Positions 7,341-13,399 of a DNA stretch of 13,399 nucleotides are shown here, piece by piece. Position 1 is the stretch's first letter. The number at the start of each line of letters is the position of its first letter. The notes beneath the pieces are model-generated. The model was not told where the DNA came from and made no database searches. It was given only the letters and a program-made list of their open reading frames with translations. The position numbers and the translations under genes are program-made. The DNA lies in assembly GCA_013054445.1 (NCBI GenBank), contig JAAMPI010001526.1, positions 1 through 13,399 of the forward strand, in the 5' to 3' direction. This DNA is from Cudoniella acicularis (taxonomy: Eukaryota; Ascomycota; Leotiomycetes; Helotiales; Helotiaceae).

Positions 7341-7668
7341 AAAGCCGGCATAAATACACCAGAATGAAATGAAAATGATTACACCATCTTCTCCGCCCCC
7401 ACGCGGTGTTGACAAAAAAAGGAAAACGAGCGCTGTGTACAAAAATAAACACATCCCGGGTATAATATGCCCTTTTCCAATCTGGACCACAGCTGAAAAG
7501 CAGAGTAACGCCTTCATCTCCAAAGCAACGACGTAACAACAAAACAAAGGAAACTTACTATACGGATCGTATCGTAATCTCAAGTTGGTCGAGTTGAGTG
7601 AGTGGGTGATTTGACTGCTATGAGGATCGGAACCTCATGCTGTCGATTTTCGTGAATGAGCGAGTGGC
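7341..7668 (-). other. Flotillin 3' flank and likely 3' UTR
   Basis: No gene is seen. A small hairpin, ATGAGG / CCTCAT (7620-7625 and 7633-7638), lies 31-49 bp past the flotillin stop. CGACAGCA on the minus strand (7638-7645) overlaps its edge and is a lone one-mismatch copy of the 8-mer. Minus-strand T-rich stretches follow but no certain polyadenylation signal. Confidence 0.4.
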
Positions 7669-9467
7669 TTATTTGCCTCCATTAATCCCCCCGATGGGCT
7701 TTCCGCTCGCCTCTCTGTCCGAGATCTGACCTGCCAACTTGCCGAATTGCCACTCTGGAAGCACAATGCCTGTTTGCTCATTGATGGTCGACATTAACGG
7801 AGGGAGCATTTGGTACATGTTGCGAATCGACTCAACGCCACCCATTCCAGATCCGGAAGCCTCTCCAGCGTGACCCTCGGTACCTGCTTGAGCACCAGTA
7901 TTCCAGATAGTCATCTTGGGGTTGAGACCACGGACGGCGTCTGCGTTGGCCTTGGCAAGATCTGTGTAGATACCCTTCTCGATCATCATGTATTGGATCA
8001 AGCCTGCTGGGCCACCAAATGCTTGTGAGAGATCGGCATAGGCGCCTGCCATTGCGGACAAACCGGCAGCCTCCTTCTGTTGACGCACAAGTTGAGCCTC
8101 TGCTTCCTTAGAAGCGGCGAGGAAATTAGCCTCAGCATTGATACGGAGCGTATAGGCGTTAGCATCGGCGGCCTTTTGCTCAGCGAAGAGAGCGGCGTTG
8201 GCCTTTGCTTGCTCTTCGTACAACTTGGCGTCGGCGGCTTGTTGCTTGGCTTCTCTGGAAATAGTGGCCTTGACGACATCGCTGGCTCTGAGACGTTCGA
8301 GTTCGGTGTGAGCGCGCTTGGTCTCGACTTCTTTTCGGAGCTCTTCGTCGCGGGATTCAGTGGCACGGGTAGCTTCAATTTGGGCGATGGAAACGTCTCT
8401 GTTGAAGACTGTCTTACGGGTTGCGAGCGTTGCCTCGGCTGCAGCGCGTTCGCTGTCTCGCTCAGTCTTTTGAACGGCGGTCTCGGCTGGGAAGAGAGTT
8501 AGTGGTTTTCTTCTTCTGAGTTATAGAGAGGTGAAGGCGTACCATTAATCTTGGCAATTTCTCTGTTTTGCTCTCCTTGACGTTGAGCCTCTCCAACATT
8601 ACCACGTCGCTGGGCCTCCGCAACATCGATACGGGCCTGATTAATAGCACCCTCGTGTGCCTTTCGGGAAAGTGACTCAAAGTAGCTCGATTGTGGGGCG
8701 TCACGCAGTTCCTTGACGTTGGCGTTGTAAATCTTCAAGCCAAATTGACCAAGTTCACTCTGGATGTTGCGGAAGATTCTCTTCTTGAACTCCTCTCGTT
8801 CAGTAAAAATCTCCTCCATTGTCATACTTGAAACAAGGACACGGGTTTCACCCTCGATGATACCCTTGACGATGTTCTCGATATGTTGGCCCTTAGACAC
8901 GCCCTTCTTCTCTTCGCCTTCAGCCAGCAACATAGCGTATTGCAAGAGAGCATCTGAACCATCTGGAGCGGGATGGTCTGGGTCATGATGCGGATTTGGG
9001 GCATTCGACTCTTTCATGACATTTGGGCCAACTGTGAAGACGACTGGAAGAAGAAATTGTAACTTCTCACGCGTCATAGCTTGGAGGTTCATTGAATAAT
9101 CATGGGGTTGGATGCTGAAACGTTGGCACTATGTAAACGTCAGTTTTCTTCTTGGAAAGCATCTAAAATTTGTGGGATATTGTGTAGTCCACGGTAGCGA
9201 AGATCCTGAGTCTACACATGCATAATTTCCCTTCAACCCAACAGGGCGCCGCAATTTGAGAAACACTTGTTCCTTCTAGAAATGAAGTTTCATCATTTTG
9301 GCGTGTTTCATACGTTTGGAGGATTTTTGCTGGGATATTTCACACACAGGAAAAGGAGGACGTACTCTTTGAAATGGCCAAATCCAAGCACTCTTGGTGA
9401 TCTTCACGGCCTTGATACCCGCGCCAGTAATGGCGAGGTATTCATCGGGGCTTGCGATGGTATACAT
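7669..9467 (-). CDS. Flotillin (SPFH/band 7 membrane scaffold), three exons
   Basis: The exons are 9467-9366, 9128-8543 and 8486-7669, together encoding 501 residues, close to the usual length of fungal flotillins. The start MYTIASPDEYLAITG is typical of the family. The SPFH domain spans about residues 1-200. An Ala/Glu/Arg-rich coiled coil follows (about 190-360) with many AEA and EAQR steps. The tail after about 360 includes AGLSAMAGAYADLSQAFGG and ends GGINGGK. There is no signal peptide. Flotillins oligomerise on the inner face of the plasma membrane at sterol-rich microdomains; in fungi they act in hyphal tip organisation. C35, the first residue of exon 2, lies near the position of the palmitoylated Cys34 of human flotillin-1 (inference). 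Junctions are fixed by GTACGT/TAG (phase 0) and GTACGC/CAG (phase 1), both with CTRAC branch points, and by frame continuity. Start context ACAAGATGT. No break is seen. Confidence 0.95.
8487..8542 (-). other. Flotillin intron 2 (56 bp)
   Basis: The donor GTACGC is at 8542, the acceptor CCCAG ends at 8487, and the branch point CTAAC (complement at 8498-8502) lies just before it. It splits the codon for A230 (phase 1). Reading through reaches a stop within about 15 codons, so it must be removed. Confidence 0.93.
9129..9365 (-). other. Flotillin intron 1 (237 bp)
   Basis: The donor GTACGT is at 9365, the acceptor ACATAG ends at 9129, and the branch point CTGAC (complement at 9139-9143) precedes it. 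The phase is 0, joining WPFQR to CQRFSIQ. It is long for a fungal intron; placing a first intron after a 34-codon exon can indicate a regulatory role, but no specific site is seen in it. Confidence 0.9.
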
Positions 9468-10027
9468 CTTGTATGGTTCGTATCAACGTAAATTTGGAGA
9501 GCGAGGTATGTCAATATTGTCGAAGGAGCGAAATGGTTGATGACTATCGAAAAATAAAATTCAAGAAGTGGAGGTGGCTTAATTTATAGGCCTGAGGGAT
9601 TGCCGCAGAGTGAATAACAACAATCACACGTTCCCGTTTCTGTGATGCAGGTGCTTAGCGGCTCGAACGGTTATTCCTTTATTTGAGTTAGATCAGCTAA
9701 GCCTCTAAATGGTCATGTGAGTCACTGGGTAACTTCGGTTCGCGTATACCTTTCTTGATTGGATTCTAGTCGCGGATGGTCCGTCTTGACAGGTGGATAT
9801 CTATGGGGGCAGTGTTGGCGATCAACTTGCTCTGGAATATGTGAAGAACAACTCTGTACAATTGAATGCGCAGAGCGATGATGCAATAGTGGTGGATTGA
9901 GATGGAAATTGAGATGGAAGTGAATGGAGGGAGGTCGGAAATCAAATATGATGATTGTTATGATCCGTTTGCTGTATCACCCCATCGTTTTATATGTATG
10001 GTGGCTCGGGGCTGAAGTGTAAGAAGT
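9468..10027 (-). promoter_or_regulatory. Flotillin upstream region
   Basis: TATAAATT on the minus strand (9581-9588) lies about 115-120 bp upstream of the flotillin ATG and is the best TATA candidate. A minus-strand CCAAT (9758-9762) lies about 290 bp upstream. ATTGAGATGGAA occurs twice in perfect tandem (9896-9907 and 9908-9919). No gene is seen in the interval. Confidence 0.45.
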
Positions 10028-10503
10028 CGGCCTAACATCTAACGATTACCAGACCGTCCCGTTTGCGCCCGCAAATACCGCAGGGCAGCAGAGCCATGCT
10101 CATTGCTCGGTGGTGTACGAGTAGGAACCATTGCTGAATCCGCACACAACAGCAGGGCGTCGAGTGGGAGTTAGCGTTTGAGCAGTGTCTTGACATTCCA
10201 GCAGGTGAGGCATTTCGGTGCCCTTGCTCGCCATGCCTGCAAAAGGGACTCGGACCAACCACGAAGTGTTTCCCGCCTGAAAGGATTCCTGTCTATGCAC
10301 TGTTCGTATGCCCCGCACGCACCCATGAAGCTGTGCATCTCGAGACCTGCTCGAGCGCCATCTATGCAATGGAAGTGCACCTGATTGGCCTTGTATGGAT
10401 CCGATTTCCCAGCTCTGCAGACATCTAAAATTATCCAATTCAAGACTTTGCTGTAGATTCTAGGTATCGGTACGAAATCCGAGAAACCTAGGACGCCTGG
10501 CAG
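10028..10503 (-). other. GC-richer island with overlapping minus-strand open frames
   Basis: Two long minus-strand frames overlap: 10503-10171, and one open from about 10460 to its TGA at 10100. The first contains ILDVCRAGKSDPYKANQ and has seven Cys. The second ends TPTRRPAVVCGFSNGSYSY. Codon endings look gene-like in the left part of the first frame and again at the end of the second, as if one gene had shifted frame near 10200-10245 or contained an unseen intron. No signal peptide or good ATG is found, and no family is recognised. It may be a decayed gene, or open simply because it is GC-richer. Confidence 0.22.
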
Positions 10504-10640
10504 GCTTCACCCCCACGGCCTAGCGCGCCAAAGAGCAGTTTGTCTAGGGCCTGAGGTGCACATTTCTACGCTGTATCAAAGACAGTGTGGCGCTAAAAGC
10601 TTCTAGCGCGCACTAGCAGCCTTCTAGAAGCCAGCCAACT
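10504..10640. repeat. CTAG-rich palindrome cluster
   Basis: The stretch holds several short inverted repeats: GCGCTA / TAGCGC around AAAGCTTC (about 10590-10608), the 10-mer CTTCTAGAAG (about 10621-10630), and GGCCT / AGGGCC flanking 10515-10550. Just before it, TAGGTATCGG and CCGAGAAACCTA (about 10460-10491) pair imperfectly. It is visibly GC-richer than its flanks. It could be a structured RNA, a cruciform-prone relic or a MITE cluster. Confidence 0.3.
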
Positions 10641-11220
10641 TGGCAGACCACGTTAGGCTGACAAGGCGACAGACACGGCACATGGCCCGATGCATCCTTT
10701 TGCATCAAACAACACAACTTTCCAATGAACTGGAACTTCAGGTAAGGCAGACACTTTAAAGAGCTTGGGTTATCTCACCTTGCTCCTTGGTATTGTTTTG
10801 TATTAGCAATCTCCCCTCACTTGGAAGCTAGTTAGGCAACCGCAGTAGATCGCCACATACACAGCCCCATCGCATCGTGAGAACTTGACTTCCTTTTTGA
10901 ATAGACTGTGCTGATCATTTGTAGGGTTCTTCCGACATTCCACCTGGCGTTTACAGCATATCCAGATTCTTCGGCCGCTTCGGCCGCAAGCTTGGAGCAA
11001 GCAGAGCTTGGTTCGGAGTTCGAAGTCCATAGTCCTCGCCCGGTCCCAGCCAGCATCGACAAACGGAATTCCCCAGCTAGAATTCGAGAAATTATTCTAA
11101 GCACCTTCTATCTCTTATCGGACCTAATGATGAAATTCGTCGCCGGCAGATGATCAGGAAACTTAAGCTTTCAGCAATCCTTTAAACGTCATTTGCAGTC
11201 AATCAACGCATCAGGTGACC
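10641..11220. other. Spacer
   Basis: No gene is supported. Frames of 75-90 codons are open on both strands across 10803-11153 without a recognisable product. TTCGGCCGC occurs twice in tandem near 10970-10987. Confidence 0.3.
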
Positions 11221-11224
11221 CCAA

Positions 11225-11318
11225 GATAATCATACATCCAATTATCCGCTCATTCACATCGATGAGAAAGGCAGTGCCGATTCTTGCCTTTTCAAGATCC
11301 GTTATCCGTTCAATTATC
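11225..11318 (+). promoter_or_regulatory. Cluster of four GATAA cores before the PY-motif gene
   Basis: GATAA occurs at 11225-11229, and its complement TTATC at 11242-11246, 11302-11306 and 11314-11318, all 34-127 bp upstream of the ATG at 11352. Fungal GATA factors (nitrogen, iron or light regulation) bind such sites, usually in clusters. Regulation by one is inference. Confidence 0.35.
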
Positions 11319-11351
11319 TAGGCACCAGAATTATTATGCGCTCACGAAATT

Positions 11352-12170
11352 ATGGATTCCAAGCAGCCTATCCCACCCGCTTCATACGAAGAAGATGAGG
11401 GTCCCGCCCCTCCCGCATACAGCGAAGGCATTTCGCCCTCATCATACTACTCGACCCAAATCCGCGATCAACTGTCTACTCTAACATCTCAAATAACCTC
11501 CCTCCAAACACAGAAATCCCTCCTCTCGCACGCTCACGATGAGAAGATCCTCTCGCTTCTCACAACCCAAATCCAAATCTTCCTCTCCGAGTTCGCGAAC
11601 TCGGGCCTGAAACGAGGAACATTAATCCTAGTCCCAGCAAATGGAATGACCGACGAGAAAGCCATGCCTACAGACTATGACTTCCGAGACCCCGACGAGT
11701 ATGACAGAGTTGTGAGAGTGCGGAGCAAAGAAGACGTGGTTCCCGATGAGTGGTCGGGGGAGACAGGCGAGATGTGGTATTGGAGGGACGAAGATATGGC
11801 TCGACGTCTAGCTCAATACCTGAAACCTCCACCAGACCCGAGGGACATGGAACTGCCGCCGCGGAAGGAGGAACTGGTACCGCAGCCAGTGGAAGGTCGA
11901 GCAAGCCCTGCGAGAGGCTTTTGGGGAAGGAAGAAGAGCGTCACTATGAAACCCCCGTTGCTAGCGGTCAATGAGCAAAAAGATGTAAAGGTCGACAGTG
12001 ACTCGAAGTTGCCAAGTACGAGTGAAGAGAGCGAAGATAGAGTGATGATGGACGTGAAGGCCGATGAAGTTGTGTTCCGGACCGAGAACGATTTCGGCAT
12101 ATATGGCACGGAGAGAGGCTGGGGTATCGTCTTAACACTTAGGCTTAGTATGAAGGGTAGCCGAAGATAG
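11352..12170 (+). CDS. Conserved fungal protein of unknown function with PY motif
   Basis: This is a single open frame of 272 residues without an intron. The acidic, proline-rich N-terminus carries PPAY (20-23), a PY motif of the kind bound by WW domains of Rsp5-type ubiquitin ligases. Residues about 36-80 (QIRDQLSTLTSQITSLQTQKSL onward) form a probable amphipathic coiled coil. A more ordered core follows, with GTLILVPANG (89-98), EYDRVVRVR (116-124) and EMWYWRDEDMARRLAQYL (140-157). A basic, Ser/Pro-rich linker (about 160-230, including GFWGRKK at 189-195) leads to a conserved-looking end, DEVVFRTENDFGIYGTERGWG (238-258 region). This arrangement fits proteins I recall as hypothetical in many Pezizomycotina, but I know no assigned function. 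No signal peptide or membrane segment is seen. The 5' half of the coding strand is C-rich and the 3' half G-rich. Confidence 0.88.
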   Translation: MDSKQPIPPASYEEDEGPAPPAYSEGISPSSYYSTQIRDQLSTLTSQITSLQTQKSLLSHAHDEKILSLLTTQIQIFLSEFANSGLKRGTLILVPANGMTDEKAMPTDYDFRDPDEYDRVVRVRSKEDVVPDEWSGETGEMWYWRDEDMARRLAQYLKPPPDPRDMELPPRKEELVPQPVEGRASPARGFWGRKKSVTMKPPLLAVNEQKDVKVDSDSKLPSTSEESEDRVMMDVKADEVVFRTENDFGIYGTERGWGIVLTLRLSMKGSRR

Positions 12171-12907
12171 GTTAATATCTAGAGAGTGTCTTAAAATGCT
12201 AATATAGAAATTTGTCGACGTCGTCAAATCTCTAAATCTCAATCCGCAGCCACACGAATATTTTACGCCGCAAAGTTGTGCCATTTCCGACTCTTACCAT
12301 TGCTTTATTATTTACTTATGCAGCTTCACATCTAGAATATTCGCCCGTTTCTTATATTTATTTCTTCCCGATTTCTCTTTCTTCGCGGTGCCTGACGTTC
12401 GTGTGTATTCCCTCCCCCTAAATTTAAGAAGTACAAATCCCAACAAAGGCACAAGTACGTCATCAAACCAAACTCTCTCCGCACATGCTCTCCCACCCGT
12501 CTGGACATATATACACATCTCAGGCACTGAGCACCAGCATATTTATCAAATTGTCATTTTCCCCGGTAGTCATTGCGCAGTTCGAACCTACTCCTATCTC
12601 GAAGCGCTATCCACAAATTGCAAATGAGTTATATGAACATGCTGCTGCCGCGCAAGCTTCAAGCAGCTACTTAACCTCCAGGCTTCTCGCAAGTTCTAGG
12701 CAAATCTAGGTTATGCAGAACTCAGAGAAATGATCTACAATCCCTCTGCTTCAATAATCAAGAATCAAGCGCTGGACAGGGCCGTGGGATAATGTCTCCA
12801 CGAAGACTTCCGAAATAACAAAAGAGTGGGAAAATTCAACTCGAATAAGTACCTATTTGCCATATCGGAGTTGTATTTCGGCAGCGAAGTGCAAGGGAAT
12901 TTTTGGT
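12171..12907. other. Spacer
   Basis: No gene is supported. Overlapping frames of 60-80 codons (12312-12709) are unrecognised. CAGTTCGAACCT near 12579 resembles a tRNA B box but no cloverleaf can be drawn around it. Confidence 0.35.
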
Positions 12908-12933
12908 TGTTGTCAAGTAAGTTGCTGCTGTCA
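12908..12933 (-). repeat. TGACAGCA cluster D, minus orientation, 18-bp pitch
   Basis: The minus strand carries TGACAGCA (complement at 12926-12933) and, 18 bp on, TGACAACA (complement at 12908-12915), one mismatch from the consensus. The linker again contains CTT. Confidence 0.55.
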
Positions 12934-13399
12934 TGTTCACCCTATCTAGTATTTACATTCGCATCACTACCTTCAACACCTACGAGATCTACCATCATTT
13001 CCCTCCAGCACCAAAAAACCCAATGTCCACACCCCAAAGATGCATTTGAATTTGGCGGCAGTTCAGATCCTCAGCTTCAAGGTAAGTGTGTAAGCCTTGA
13101 GCTGCCCTCTATAATTGATCTATTGTTGCATCCGGTGCCTGTCACAACATACGTGAAGCTGAAGAACTGAGTCTTTTTATAGGTTTCGTGATTTTGATAA
13201 GTGTCCTATTTGTTGTAGCGTGCGTTCGCTTTCAAGCCTTCACTTTTAATTCACTACAATTTAGTACAAGGACCTCACCTGAGCCTTAGCATCCAACCAC
13301 TAATTCAACCTGGGTCCACAAAGAGAAATCACTCAAGCGTGAGTACCCGTCTTATCAAAATAGGAGCAATAGTTAAAGTAAACAGAATTGTCCATCAGC
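12934..13399. other. Spacer to the window end
   Basis: No gene, RNA or repeat is recognised. A plus frame of 114 codons (12826-13170) overlaps its left part and has no recognisable product. Confidence 0.35.

Noticed and set aside
8080..8502. 140-codon plus-strand open frame
   Set aside because: It is antisense to flotillin exon 3, whose Ala/Glu-rich codons leave the complementary strand open; the product is low-complexity Gly/Ser/Leu.
9366..9467. Flotillin exon 1 frame read on as a separate small protein
   Set aside because: The continuation after WPFQR crosses a GTACGT donor, and the family sequence resumes at the exon 2 acceptor in phase 0.
10968..10990. GGCCGCTTCGGCC near HindIII-like AAGCTT, resembling a cloning linker; also GGCCATTTAGGCC near 1749
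   Set aside because: The flanks are ordinary genomic sequence and no vector sequence is present, so these are chance SfiI-type palindromes.
12575..12590. tRNA B-box-like CAGTTCGAACCT
   Set aside because: No T-arm pairing, acceptor stem or A box could be fitted around it.

Overview
The window looks like nuclear DNA of a filamentous ascomycete (Pezizomycotina; a leotiomycete is my best guess, from general feel rather than a decisive marker). It has moderately AT-rich, gene-sparse spacers, short introns with fungal GTRNGT donors and CTRAC branch points, CT-rich promoter tracts and A-rich start contexts. I see no bacterial operon structure, CRISPR array, rRNA, convincing tRNA or intact transposase.

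Three protein genes are well supported. A short-chain dehydrogenase/reductase of the AYR1 type lies on the minus strand (3658-4515, no intron, 285 aa). A flotillin (SPFH/band 7 scaffold protein) lies on the minus strand (7669-9467, three exons, 501 aa after removing introns of 237 and 56 bp). A fungal protein of unknown function with an N-terminal PY motif and a probable coiled coil lies on the plus strand (11352-12170, 272 aa). They are separate transcription units with kilobase spacers. Membrane lipid metabolism (AYR1-like) and membrane microdomains (flotillin) are loosely related themes, but nothing in the layout shows that the genes act together.

Region by region: 1-3657 has no secure gene. 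It holds a G-quadruplex-type start, broken open frames, two promoter-like stretches, two possible micro-exons and three clusters of an unusual short repeat. 3658-4515 is the reductase; its upstream region carries a 23-nt palindrome and a 75-115 bp MITE-like inverted-repeat element. 4872-7668 is spacer with more short-repeat clusters and a diverged direct duplication of about 125-130 bp. 7669-9467 is flotillin, with its promoter to about 9.8 kb. 10.03-10.64 kb is a GC-richer island with overlapping minus-strand open frames and CTAG-rich palindromes. 11352-12170 is the unknown protein, preceded by four GATAA cores. 12171-13399 is spacer with one more short-repeat cluster.

The most unusual signal is a dispersed family built on the 8-mer TGACAGCA. 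It occurs exactly eight times over both strands (about 0.4 expected by chance) and is mostly arranged as two or three copies at a fixed 18-bp (once 19-bp) pitch, at about seven separate spacer sites. I know of no named element that matches it.
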